A stretch of 64,000 nucleotides of DNA, from the NCBI RefSeq assembly GCF_034424215.1, contig NZ_CP139960.1:3038001-3102000 (forward strand). Reading direction: 5' to 3'. The stretch is from Niabella yanshanensis. GTDB taxonomy: Bacteria > Bacteroidota > Bacteroidia > Chitinophagales > Chitinophagaceae. Under the pieces are notes generated by a model. That model was given only the letters and a program-made list of their open reading frames with translations. It had not been told where the DNA came from and searched no databases. The translations under genes and the position numbers were made by a program. Below, piece by piece: positions 36,348 to 44,570 of the stretch. Within the stretch, counting starts at the first letter, position 1. Every line of letters begins with the position of its first letter.

Positions 36348-37232
36348 TTATATCAGATAGAAACACAGGAACACGAATACCCAAACCAGGTCTACAAAGT
36401 GCCAGTACAAACCAGCCTTCTCGATCATCAGGTAATGCCCTTTGTTTTCAAACACGTTTCCTCTGGTCATTAACAACATTACAATATTAATTATCACACC
36501 ACTAAATACGTGGAAACCGTGGAAACCAGTAATGCCATAAAAGAAACCACCGAATGCTACAGGACCTTTTTCACGGATATGAACCGCGTCACTGTTACTG
36601 ATCAATTGTACCAGCTGATCTTTAGGCGTGGTCAATAATTCTGCATGGGATGCCGGGGATAAATGATGCTCACCTACCAAAGTGGCTAAAGTTTCAATAG
36701 AAGAATTTTGTAACGCTGCCGTAACTTCAGGGCCATGCACCAGGTTTCCCCATGGATTGTGACGGGTAGTCTGGCTGATCAATTCAATTTTACCATCAAC
36801 TAATGTAGCGTGCTCGGCAGTCAACAGGTGATGCCACTCTAAAGCCTGGCAACCTAAAAACGCCAAACCACCTACAATGGTCCACAACAACCACTTTTGT
36901 ACATCAGCTTTGTTGCGGTTATGTCCCGCGTGCACCGCTAACACCATGGTAACGGAGCTGATAATCAGGATAAAGGTCATGATACTTACGAACACCAATG
37001 GCAGGTTGGCATGGCCGGCACCTGGCAGGGCGTTAAATACCACATTCGGATCGGGCCAGAAGTTCTGGCTAAACCGGGTGGTACCATAAGAAATAAGGAA
37101 CGCGCCGAACGTAAAGGCATCGCTCATTAAAAAATACCACATCATCACTTTTCCGTACTCGATATTAAAAGGGCTTTTTCCCCCGCTCCACCATTTGGTA
37201 CGATGTGTGTTTACTGTTGCTTCGTGTGCCAT
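36348..37232 (-). CDS. Cytochrome c oxidase subunit III (long form)
   Basis: A 294-residue membrane protein. Helices at about 28-48, 73-100, 110-130, 228-256 and 272-294, with the subunit III marks GFFYGITGFHGFHVFSGVII and LYWHFVDLVWVFVF. The usual length without the first two helices is about 190-200; an insert of about 75 soluble residues between about 145 and 220 (HNPWGNLVHGPEVTAALQNS and onwards) makes up the difference. Second of two tandem subunit III genes, 16 bp after the first. The insert is predicted to face the periplasm; its role is unknown. Confidence 0.88.
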   Translation of the reverse strand: MAHEATVNTHRTKWWSGGKSPFNIEYGKVMMWYFLMSDAFTFGAFLISYGTTRFSQNFWPDPNVVFNALPGAGHANLPLVFVSIMTFILIISSVTMVLAVHAGHNRNKADVQKWLLWTIVGGLAFLGCQALEWHHLLTAEHATLVDGKIELISQTTRHNPWGNLVHGPEVTAALQNSSIETLATLVGEHHLSPASHAELLTTPKDQLVQLISNSDAVHIREKGPVAFGGFFYGITGFHGFHVFSGVIINIVMLLMTRGNVFENKGHYLMIEKAGLYWHFVDLVWVFVFLCFYLI

Positions 37233-37247
37233 TCCTTAGAAAAAATT

Positions 37248-37823
37248 TTATCCAACAATTATAAAAAATATTAATAAATACAACCACAAAAGGTCTACAA
37301 AGTGCCAGTACATGCCCATTACTTCTGCAGGAACAGCACTATACAATTTGGTTTTTCCTATTAAAGACCTTACCACCATCACAATCAATGCTACAACCCC
37401 TCCCAATACGTGCAAACCGTGTAAACCTGCAATCGCATAAAAGAACTGGCCGGCACCCGATGATCCTTTAAACCGGATATTCTGATCCCATAGTTCACCA
37501 AATCCAATAACCTGGCAAACTACAAAAGCCAGCCCCAAAATTACGGTCACTCCCATCAGGGACCGATAACGCTGCATTTCCCTGGCTTTAAATGCTTTAA
37601 TCGCCATTTGCATGGTTACGCTACTGGCCAGGATAACAACCGTAGAAATCCAAAAAATATTGGGTAGTTCAATCGTTCTCCAACCAGTAAGATTGCTTTT
37701 TACAATGAAAGCACTTGTAAGACCCGCAAACATCATAATGATACTTGCTATGGCTACCCATAAAGTAAATTTATGAGGATGCACTCGCTTATGTTGCTCG
37801 TTGCTCACTATATCCACATTCAT
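37248..37823 (-). CDS. Cytochrome c oxidase subunit III (short form)
   Basis: A 191-residue membrane protein with five helices: WVAIASIIMMFAGLTSAFIV, ISTVVILASSVTMQMAIKAF, GVTVILGLAFVVCQVIGF, the FFYAIAGLHGLHVLGGVVAL block and MYWHFVDLLWLYLLIFFII. The HG-LHVLGG and YWHFVDLLW motifs identify subunit III. It lies between ctaB (23 bp) and the long subunit III gene. Tandem different subunit III paralogues are typical of Bacteroidota oxidase operons; one copy may occupy the place of other small subunits. Confidence 0.88.
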   Translation of the reverse strand: MNVDIVSNEQHKRVHPHKFTLWVAIASIIMMFAGLTSAFIVKSNLTGWRTIELPNIFWISTVVILASSVTMQMAIKAFKAREMQRYRSLMGVTVILGLAFVVCQVIGFGELWDQNIRFKGSSGAGQFFYAIAGLHGLHVLGGVVALIVMVVRSLIGKTKLYSAVPAEVMGMYWHFVDLLWLYLLIFFIIVG

Positions 37824-37846
37824 TTTTTTAATACAATTTATATATA

Positions 37847-38752
37847 CTAAACCTTTGCCAATAATAAGGCCAGTAACACCACCGGTAAATACATATAGCT
37901 TCCAAACATTACGTTTCTGGCGCTCTTCACATCCATCTTGCTATACAAAGTCACGCATCTCATAATCATAAAAAGATTGGCAATAATAATCAGCGCCAAT
38001 GCTATTATTCCTTTCACACCTGCCGTGCTGCTGATACCTGTAAAGAAAGGAGCCACTGTGATGGGTACCAATAACAGGGAATAAACCAATGTTTGCAACG
38101 CTGTAAACTTGGTAGGTCCTTTATCACTGGGTAGTAATTTAAACCCAGCCTCACTGTAATCTTTGTGGGCAACCCAGGCAATAGCCCAGAAATGAGGAAA
38201 CTGCCACAAAAACTGGATACCAAACATCACCGCGCCACCAACCCAATCTATATCCTGGCCCGGTACAAACCCGGCTACCCATCCTATTAGGCAGGGAAGC
38301 GCCCCCGGCACGGCACCAACCAATACTGCAATGGAATTTACCTTTTTTAAAGGCGTATAAACAAAGGCGTATAAAAACAAACTGAATGCCGCCAATGCTG
38401 CCGCCGTCCAGTTAAAATAATAACCTAAGATAAATACTCCTAAAGCTCCGGTCAGTACAGCAAATCCCCAACCCTGTTCGGGCGTTATACGTCCGCTGGC
38501 AATGGGTCTTTTAGCCGTACGTTTCATTAACGCGTCGGTATCCCTCTCAACCACCATATTGATGGTGTTGGCACTACCCGTAACCAACATCCCACCTGCA
38601 AAGAGCAAAACGATCCGCCACCAGTCTATCAACACACCGGGTACGAGCAGGTAACTGATTACACTGCTAAATACCACCATTATACTTAAAGAGGGCTTTA
38701 CAAGCTGTATATAATCTTTAAAGCCGGCTCCTTCCTGTTTCAAATTGTTCAT
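37847..38752 (-). CDS. ctaB: Heme O synthase (protoheme IX farnesyltransferase)
   Basis: UbiA-family membrane prenyltransferase of 301 residues that adds a farnesyl group to heme B to make heme O, the precursor of heme A. Nine hydrophobic segments. The first aspartate-rich motif is NMVVERDTDALMKRTAKRP near 65-83, and the second region HKDYSEAGFKLLPSDKGPTK lies near 195-215. Placed between coxA and the cox3 pair, it supplies heme for the same oxidase. No ctaA (heme A synthase) is found in this window. Gap to the coxA gene is 70 bp with a short repeat. Confidence 0.93.
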   Translation of the reverse strand: MNNLKQEGAGFKDYIQLVKPSLSIMVVFSSVISYLLVPGVLIDWWRIVLLFAGGMLVTGSANTINMVVERDTDALMKRTAKRPIASGRITPEQGWGFAVLTGALGVFILGYYFNWTAAALAAFSLFLYAFVYTPLKKVNSIAVLVGAVPGALPCLIGWVAGFVPGQDIDWVGGAVMFGIQFLWQFPHFWAIAWVAHKDYSEAGFKLLPSDKGPTKFTALQTLVYSLLLVPITVAPFFTGISSTAGVKGIIALALIIIANLFMIMRCVTLYSKMDVKSARNVMFGSYMYLPVVLLALLLAKV

Positions 38753-38788
38753 GGTTCATTGTTAATGGCCATTAGGCTAAAGTCCATC

Positions 38789-38814
38789 GACCATTGACTA
38801 TTGACCATTGACTA
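38789..38814. repeat. Direct repeat in the coxA-ctaB gap
   Basis: Two identical 12-bp copies of GACCATTGACTA at 38789-38800 and 38803-38814. A nearby GTTCATTGTTAAT word is shared with the gap before actC (about 46052-46064). Confidence 0.6.
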
Positions 38815-38822
38815 GCTCTATT

Positions 38823-40637
38823 CTAATGCGAACTCTCTTTTTCTCCTATAGGCTCAGTCTGAGGAATGAAATCTCTTCCATCTTTACCGTAGTCATACGC
38901 CCAACGGTGAACTTCAGGAATCTCACCATCCCAGTTACCGTGCCCCGGACGGATAGGTGTAGTCCACTCTAATGTAGTTGCACCCCATGGATTCAGAGAT
39001 CTTACTCTTCTTCCTTTATAGATAGAATAAAAATAGTTGAATACGAACATCAGCTGAACGGCGAATACTAAAACGGTAACAACAGTGATCATCGCATCCA
39101 AACCGTGAAACTGACTAAAGCTAACCCAGCTGCTTTTATCCAGATACCTTCTTGGCATACCGGCAAAACCCTGGTAGTGCATAGGCCAGAAGATCAGGTA
39201 GGCGCCTATCAGCGTTACCCAGAAGTGAATATAACCTAAAGTATTGTTCATGTAGCGGCCAAACATCTTTGGAAACCAGTGATAAATACCACAGAACATA
39301 CCAAAGAATGCAGACACACCCATTACAATGTGGAAGTGGGCAATTACAAACATGGTATCATGCAAGTGAATATCGATGGTAGAGTTACCCAGGAAAATAC
39401 CGGTTAAACCACCTGAAATAAACAAGCTAACAAAACCAATTGCGAAAAGCATCGCAGGTGTAAACCTGATATTACCGCGCCACAAAGTAGTTAACCAGTT
39501 AAATACTTTGATAGCTGAAGGAACAGCAATTAAAAGCGTCAGTAATACGAATACCGACCCCAGGAAAGGATTCAGACCCGTGACGAACATGTGGTGCGCC
39601 CATACGAGGAAGGCCAGTACGCAAATTGCAAACATAGAGAACACCATCGCCATATAACCAAAGATAGGTTTGCGGGCATTTACTGACATTACCTCCGATA
39701 CGATACCCATGGTAGGCAAGATGATGATATATACCTCGGGGTGTCCTAAGAACCAGAATAAGTGCTGGAACAGAATGGCACTACCACCTTCGTTAGCCAA
39801 AGCTTGTCCGGCAATATAAATATCGCTGAGGTAGAAGCTGGTACCCAGGTGACGATCAAAGATCAATAATACCACACCCGATAATAATACAGGGAATGAC
39901 AGTACGCCCAGAACAGCAGTAAACAGAAGCGCCCATATTGTTAGAGGCACCCTTGTCATACTCATACCTTTGGTGCGCATGTTCAATATAGTTGCGATAT
40001 AGTTCAAACCACCCAAAAGCTGGGAGATAATAAACAATGCCATACCAATAATCCAGTAGTCCATACCGGCTTTAGAACCTTCTGAAGCCTGGCCTAGTGC
40101 GCTCAACGGAGGATAGATTGTCCAGCCACCTGAAGCAGGTCCTGTTTGAATGAACAAAGAAGCGAGCATTACAATACTACCACCGAAGAAGAACCAGTAA
40201 GACAGCATGTTCATCATTGGAGATGCCATATCTCTTGCACCTACCTGCAATGGAATCAGCAGGTTGGCAAAGGTTCCACTCAAACCAGCCGTTAATACGA
40301 AGAATACGAGTACGGTACCATGCATCGTAGTTAACGCATAATAAAACTCAGGTCTTAATCTTCCACCCTCAGCCCACTTTCCAAAAAAAGTTTCCAGGAT
40401 AGGGAAGCTTTCTTCAGGAAAACCTAATTGTAACCTGAACAATACCGAAAACAAACCACCGATGATCGCCCAAACAATACCTGTAATAAGGAACTGTTTA
40501 GCAATCATTTTATGATCCATGCTAAAAATATACTTTGAAATAAAAGTCTCTTTGTGATGCGCATGCACATGATGATGATCATCTGCATGGTGACCGTGGC
40601 TTGCTGTTTCCTGGTGGGTATGTAAAATATCGCTCAT
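38823..40637 (-). CDS. coxA: Cytochrome c oxidase subunit I
   Basis: Catalytic subunit of 604 residues with 12 or more helices, containing heme a and the heme a3-CuB site, reducing oxygen to water and pumping protons. Ligands are visible: low-spin heme His in TTMHGTVLVFFVLTAG, the CuB His plus crosslinked Tyr in FLGHPEVYIIILP, the CuB pair in WAHHMFVTGLN, and heme a3/heme a His in HDTMFVIAHFHIVMG. The Glu of GHPEVY is the end of the D-channel, placing it in the A1 family. The N-terminus is unusually His-rich (HTHQETASHGHHADDHHHVH, about residues 6-25), a possible metal-binding tail. Confidence 0.96.
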   Translation of the reverse strand: MSDILHTHQETASHGHHADDHHHVHAHHKETFISKYIFSMDHKMIAKQFLITGIVWAIIGGLFSVLFRLQLGFPEESFPILETFFGKWAEGGRLRPEFYYALTTMHGTVLVFFVLTAGLSGTFANLLIPLQVGARDMASPMMNMLSYWFFFGGSIVMLASLFIQTGPASGGWTIYPPLSALGQASEGSKAGMDYWIIGMALFIISQLLGGLNYIATILNMRTKGMSMTRVPLTIWALLFTAVLGVLSFPVLLSGVVLLIFDRHLGTSFYLSDIYIAGQALANEGGSAILFQHLFWFLGHPEVYIIILPTMGIVSEVMSVNARKPIFGYMAMVFSMFAICVLAFLVWAHHMFVTGLNPFLGSVFVLLTLLIAVPSAIKVFNWLTTLWRGNIRFTPAMLFAIGFVSLFISGGLTGIFLGNSTIDIHLHDTMFVIAHFHIVMGVSAFFGMFCGIYHWFPKMFGRYMNNTLGYIHFWVTLIGAYLIFWPMHYQGFAGMPRRYLDKSSWVSFSQFHGLDAMITVVTVLVFAVQLMFVFNYFYSIYKGRRVRSLNPWGATTLEWTTPIRPGHGNWDGEIPEVHRWAYDYGKDGRDFIPQTEPIGEKESSH

Positions 40638-40678
40638 AAAAAATTTCGTCTTTAATATCGATCTAAAGGTATATCAAA

Positions 40679-41770
40679 TTATTTTGTAGTCGCTGAATCT
40701 GGTTTTGCAGCTGCGGCGGTACTATCTGCCGGTTTCGCTGCGGAAGAATCTTTGGGAGCAGCAGCTGGAGCGGCAGGAGCTTCTTTTTCTACCACTGCAG
40801 TCTGGTATTGTGCTTTCTGGCTTGCCATCCACTGATCGTATTCTTCCTGGGTTTCTACAATAATTTCTCCACGCATACCTGTATGTCCGGCACCACACAT
40901 CTGGTCGCAGGCAATTTCAAATACAAAATTTTCCTGGCCTGTTTCTTTGATCATCTCTTTGGTGGTTTTAATGGGAGTAAACCACAAGGTAGTAGGCGTT
41001 CCTGGTACCGCATCCATCTTCAGGCGGAAATGTGGCAAACCTACGCTGTGAATCACATCCTTAGCGCCAATTACCAATCTTACAGGCTTGTTTACTACCA
41101 GGTGTAAAGGACCACCCGACACAATATCATCGTGGGTAGCTGCGTCATCCCAGATCAAACCTAAAGAGTTGTCATTGCTCTCGTCAATAAATTTATAGTT
41201 CTTTTTACCTAAAACACCATCTTTACCGGGGTAACGGAACTCCCATTTAAACTGGCTGCCGGTAATTTCTACTGTAGCTGCATTTTCAGGAGCGGCACCG
41301 GTAATCTGGAACCAATACACTAAACCAAATGAGATTAATACTGTTAAAACAATAGCAGGAACCACCGTCCAGATCATCTCCAACTTATTGTTATGCGGGA
41401 AATAGTATGCTTTCTGATTTTCTCTCTCCTGGTATTTAAAAGAATACCAGAACAATAATACCTGCGTTAATACAAATACAATACCTGTAGCAATAAGGGT
41501 GTATTTCAACATCCTGTCTACCTTGATACCGTGGTCAGAAGCAGAGCTGTCAAACCCTAAGGTTTTATCAGCCAGGGTATGATGCGCCCAATACACACCA
41601 AAAAGACCCACGATCAGAAACACTAACAACAAAAATGCATTGATCCTGTTAGACTGCTTTCTGGTTCTCTCCTCCCCTTGTACTATTGATACAAATTCAG
41701 TCGCCCTTGCAATCTGAAAGGTGATAATGAATCCCAATAATAAAATCGTTATTAGTAAAAAAGTATGCAT
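40679..41770 (-). CDS. coxB: Cytochrome c oxidase subunit II with CuA site
   Basis: A 363-residue subunit that takes electrons from cytochrome c or from the alternative complex III cytochrome. Three hydrophobic segments (2-20, 44-62, 92-112) precede a fourth at 132-155, then the cupredoxin domain. The CuA ligands are His241, Cys288, Cys292, His296 and Met299 (ACDQMCGAGHTGM). There is no C-terminal cytochrome c domain, so the enzyme is aa3-type rather than caa3. The tail after ~330 is Ala/Pro/Lys/Asp/Ser low complexity. A longer 145-bp gap separates it from actF; it may have an internal promoter. Confidence 0.95.
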   Translation of the reverse strand: MHTFLLITILLLGFIITFQIARATEFVSIVQGEERTRKQSNRINAFLLLVFLIVGLFGVYWAHHTLADKTLGFDSSASDHGIKVDRMLKYTLIATGIVFVLTQVLLFWYSFKYQERENQKAYYFPHNNKLEMIWTVVPAIVLTVLISFGLVYWFQITGAAPENAATVEITGSQFKWEFRYPGKDGVLGKKNYKFIDESNDNSLGLIWDDAATHDDIVSGGPLHLVVNKPVRLVIGAKDVIHSVGLPHFRLKMDAVPGTPTTLWFTPIKTTKEMIKETGQENFVFEIACDQMCGAGHTGMRGEIIVETQEEYDQWMASQKAQYQTAVVEKEAPAAPAAAPKDSSAAKPADSTAAAAKPDSATTK

Positions 41771-41915
41771 ACGATGTATTGTTCTGTTATGTTATATCTT
41801 ATTTTTTGTGATCAGCTTTAGTGCTTCTTTCAACCTGGTTGCGTCTCCGAAAGAGTCCTTAGGACGCACTACTGATGAATATATCTCAACTATTCTTTTA
41901 ACCGCTCTACGTTTA

Positions 41916-43175
41916 TTAAGTATGGTGAATAACACTCTCTTTCGCAAAAGGGTGATTTTTTACTGTCAACGGATATTTACTCAATGTACGTGCCACCAGC
42001 AACATAATCAATCCTACAAAGAACATGGCAATACCCATATCGAAAATAATAGACGGAACCTTATCGGGCGATACTGCCGGGAATACCATTTGGTAAAAAT
42101 CCAGCCAGTGGCCAAAGATGATAATGATTGCCACAAATGTTACAATAGTATAGTTACGCTTGGAGTCGCGGCTCATGAAAATAAGTATCGGAGCAACAAA
42201 GTTGATAATCAGCATAAACCAGAAGATACCGGAATAAGGACTTTGTCTGGCGCTGTTACCAATCCTGTTTACAAAATAAATAGTTTCCTCAGGCTGGTTA
42301 CTATACCAGATCAACATGAACTGTGAAAACCACAGGTAAGTCCAGAAGATAGAAAACGCGAACATAAACTTACCCAAGTCGTGTAAATGCTCTTGGTTTA
42401 CGGCGGGCAATAAGCCGTTATTTTTAAGAAATACTACATAAAGAGCGATCAGGGCGATACCGGCAACAAAAGTGCTTGCAAAAGTATACCAGCTATACAT
42501 GGTACTGAACCAATGCGCATCGATGCTCATTAACCATAACCATGGTAAGGATGACATAATAGTTAAGGCAAATACAACTAAGTATAAAGCGGCCATCACG
42601 GTATTGTCCCAGATGAATTTCTTTTTTGATTCTACTGTTGCGGGTGGGTTAGTATCTAAACTGCGGGAACGTTGTCTCATTTTCCAACCCAGGAAAGACC
42701 AGAACACAATGGTTAAAACAGTTACTGTCACATAAAAACCCTTGTTCAGGAATCCCTTTTTAAAGTTCAGGATCTTGTCGTGCTTCACATGCTCTGTATC
42801 CGTCCAGTGATAAATGGTATGGTTATCACCAAAAACAATAGATAGCAAAATAATGCCGGCGATAACACCAATTACAGGTACTGCTGAAGAAACAGCTTCT
42901 GTAACCCTTGAAAAGCCAATTTGCCATCCACCCCATGCTAATGTAGTGGCGCACATAAAGAACATGGCAGCATTCACCACCAGCAAAAAGTAAACGCTAT
43001 TCTGTAACAGGCTTGCCCAGAAGCGAGCGTGGCTTCTGTGTACTTCTTCCTCACTGCCGGTTGCGCCATGCGTTGAAATATACAGCGCAATAGTCGCTAC
43101 CAAACCTACGGCCATTAACACATAAGCGATAGTGTTATACTTTTTTGTAGGTAAAAATTTTTCTACTGTTGACAT
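41916..43175 (-). CDS. actF: Alternative complex III subunit ActF
   Basis: Quinol:cytochrome c oxidoreductase membrane subunit of 419 residues, with ten predicted helices. Sequence marks are VTEAVSSAVPVIGVIAGIIL, MSIDAHWFSTMYSWYTFAST, FWTYLWFSQFMLIWYSNQPE and FGHWLDFYQMVFPA. It belongs to the NrfD/PsrC-like superfamily in its C-terminal half and pairs with ActC in the membrane. It takes no cofactor. Located last of the act genes, followed by coxB. Confidence 0.9.
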   Translation of the reverse strand: MSTVEKFLPTKKYNTIAYVLMAVGLVATIALYISTHGATGSEEEVHRSHARFWASLLQNSVYFLLVVNAAMFFMCATTLAWGGWQIGFSRVTEAVSSAVPVIGVIAGIILLSIVFGDNHTIYHWTDTEHVKHDKILNFKKGFLNKGFYVTVTVLTIVFWSFLGWKMRQRSRSLDTNPPATVESKKKFIWDNTVMAALYLVVFALTIMSSLPWLWLMSIDAHWFSTMYSWYTFASTFVAGIALIALYVVFLKNNGLLPAVNQEHLHDLGKFMFAFSIFWTYLWFSQFMLIWYSNQPEETIYFVNRIGNSARQSPYSGIFWFMLIINFVAPILIFMSRDSKRNYTIVTFVAIIIIFGHWLDFYQMVFPAVSPDKVPSIIFDMGIAMFFVGLIMLLVARTLSKYPLTVKNHPFAKESVIHHT

Positions 43176-43206
43176 TCCTGATCTTTATTAAATAAGTTCA
43201 AATAAA

Positions 43207-43845
43207 TTATTTCTTTGCCGTTGCTGTGCTATCTACAGGTGCAGCTGCAGCAGGGGCCGCTGCCGGCGCCGCTTTCTTCTGCTTCGATTTGATATAGGCT
43301 ACCACTTCCCAGCGCTCCTTAGGCGTAAGCTGAGACGCATAGCTACCCATTTGCCCCTTGCCATAAGTAATAGAGTAAAACATAGTACCGGGTGCCATTG
43401 CCTCGTAAACCGCATCGCCTACTAAAGTGGCTGGCTTTGCAGAGTAAGGACCTTCGCCTCCTTTGAAAAGAGGACCATTACCATCCAATGCAGCACCATG
43501 ACAAATACCGCAATTTACCAGATACAATCTTTCCGCTTCTTTCAGGTTTACGGTAGCGCCACTATCCAGGGGATTCTTCAGGCTGGCAGATTGTGCATAC
43601 CCTGTAGAATCATGCTTCAGATTAAAATGAAACGCCAGGTCTTCATCTGTCGAAACGGTTCCTGCAACAGGAAGCCTGTTGTAGTATATACCAGAATCTT
43701 TCAGCTCCTTGGTGGAAGCATACGTTTCGTAAGCCTTACTGTAATACATATCCGGCATATAAGCAATACCAGGCTCTTTACCTGCACCACAACCGGCGGC
43801 TACTGCACTAAGCACCACAACTGCTATATAAAAATATTTGTTCAT
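43207..43845 (-). CDS. actE: Alternative complex III monoheme cytochrome ActE
   Basis: A 212-residue lipoprotein (lipobox VAAGC, Cys19). One heme c: Cys112-x2-Cys115-His116 in VNCGICHG, with the sixth ligand Met likely in KGQMGSY near 166. Typical length and order for ActE. The tail (KKAAPAAAPAAAAPVDSTAT) is an Ala/Pro low-complexity linker. It passes electrons from ActA to the oxidase. Located between actD and actF. Confidence 0.9.
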   Translation of the reverse strand: MNKYFYIAVVVLSAVAAGCGAGKEPGIAYMPDMYYSKAYETYASTKELKDSGIYYNRLPVAGTVSTDEDLAFHFNLKHDSTGYAQSASLKNPLDSGATVNLKEAERLYLVNCGICHGAALDGNGPLFKGGEGPYSAKPATLVGDAVYEAMAPGTMFYSITYGKGQMGSYASQLTPKERWEVVAYIKSKQKKAAPAAAPAAAAPVDSTATAKK

Positions 43846-43873
43846 CTGTTTCTTTTCCTTGAGTTGATATTAA

Positions 43874-44461
43874 TTAAACCTGGGGTACTTTCTTTCCAAA
43901 TCTCACCGTTTCCCTGTCGTAGCGGCCAATCCACCAATCTGCTTCACGGTGTTGAATCTCAACACCCTGCGCGCCAACACTTTGTAGAAAAGCGATCGCT
44001 TCTTCTTCGTTAGTTTTATCGGTGCATTCGATAGCCATGGTAAAGGTATCGTCTGTACTACGCAGGTTAAAGTGATCCTTTTTTACGAACGGCGCCAGTT
44101 GGCACAACCAGCAAAAAGTAAGCACCATGCCCACTGCCGCAAATAATACCGTAAGCTCAAACATAATAGGTATCCACGCCGGCAGGGAAAAGAACGGCTT
44201 TCCACCAAAGTTGATCTTCCAGTCGAACGCCAGCATAAAGGTGATAAAACCTATGGCAGTAGAAGTACCTGTAATACCGTAAATGAAACCGGCAATATGA
44301 AGATCAGTATCCTTTAAACCCATCACTTTATCCAAACCATGAATAGGAAAAGGCGTATACACATCGTGTATTTTGTACCCGGCACGGCGAACCTTGGTTA
44401 CCGCCGGAAACAAAACCGTTTCTTCGTAAAAATTACCTACAACAAATTTTTTAACGTTCAT
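43874..44461 (-). CDS. actD: Alternative complex III subunit ActD (DUF3341)
   Basis: A 195-residue membrane protein with two helices (about 58-80 and 95-118: HIAGFIYGITGTSTAIGFIT, IPIMFELTVLFAAVGMVLTF). The rest is a DUF3341 fold with a conserved KVRRAGYKIHDVYTPFPIHG near 23 and EIQHREADWWIGR near the end. No cofactor; it binds the membrane edge of ActB/ActC. A REP-like element lies in the 109-bp gap before actC. Confidence 0.9.
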   Translation of the reverse strand: MNVKKFVVGNFYEETVLFPAVTKVRRAGYKIHDVYTPFPIHGLDKVMGLKDTDLHIAGFIYGITGTSTAIGFITFMLAFDWKINFGGKPFFSLPAWIPIMFELTVLFAAVGMVLTFCWLCQLAPFVKKDHFNLRSTDDTFTMAIECTDKTNEEEAIAFLQSVGAQGVEIQHREADWWIGRYDRETVRFGKKVPQV

Positions 44462-44517
44462 ATATTTTTTGTTACTGGATTCTGGTTACCGGATTCTGGT
44501 AAATACCGACCCAAAAA

Positions 44518-44565
44518 CCTTGTCAACTTATAAACCCTGTCTGCCGCCAGGCAGGTTTTCAACTT
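44518..44565. repeat. REP-like palindromic element, copy 1 (actC-actD gap)
   Basis: A 48-bp stretch that matches the element at 46089-46136 in 40 or more positions, with the core CTGCC-GCCA-GGCAG (44541-44554) able to form a hairpin and flanked by two TCAACTTA words. Confidence 0.7.
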
Positions 44566-44570
44566 ACCTA

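Noticed and set aside
38823-40637. Opposite-strand ORFs inside the oxidase and act genes
   Set aside because: They are shadows of highly conserved coding sequence on the other strand and have no independent support.
41841-41868. Stem-loop and promoter in the actF-coxB gap
   Set aside because: GCGTC...GACGC and GTCCTTAGGAC can pair, but there is no T-run and no TAnnTTTG on the minus strand, so neither a terminator nor a promoter can be claimed.
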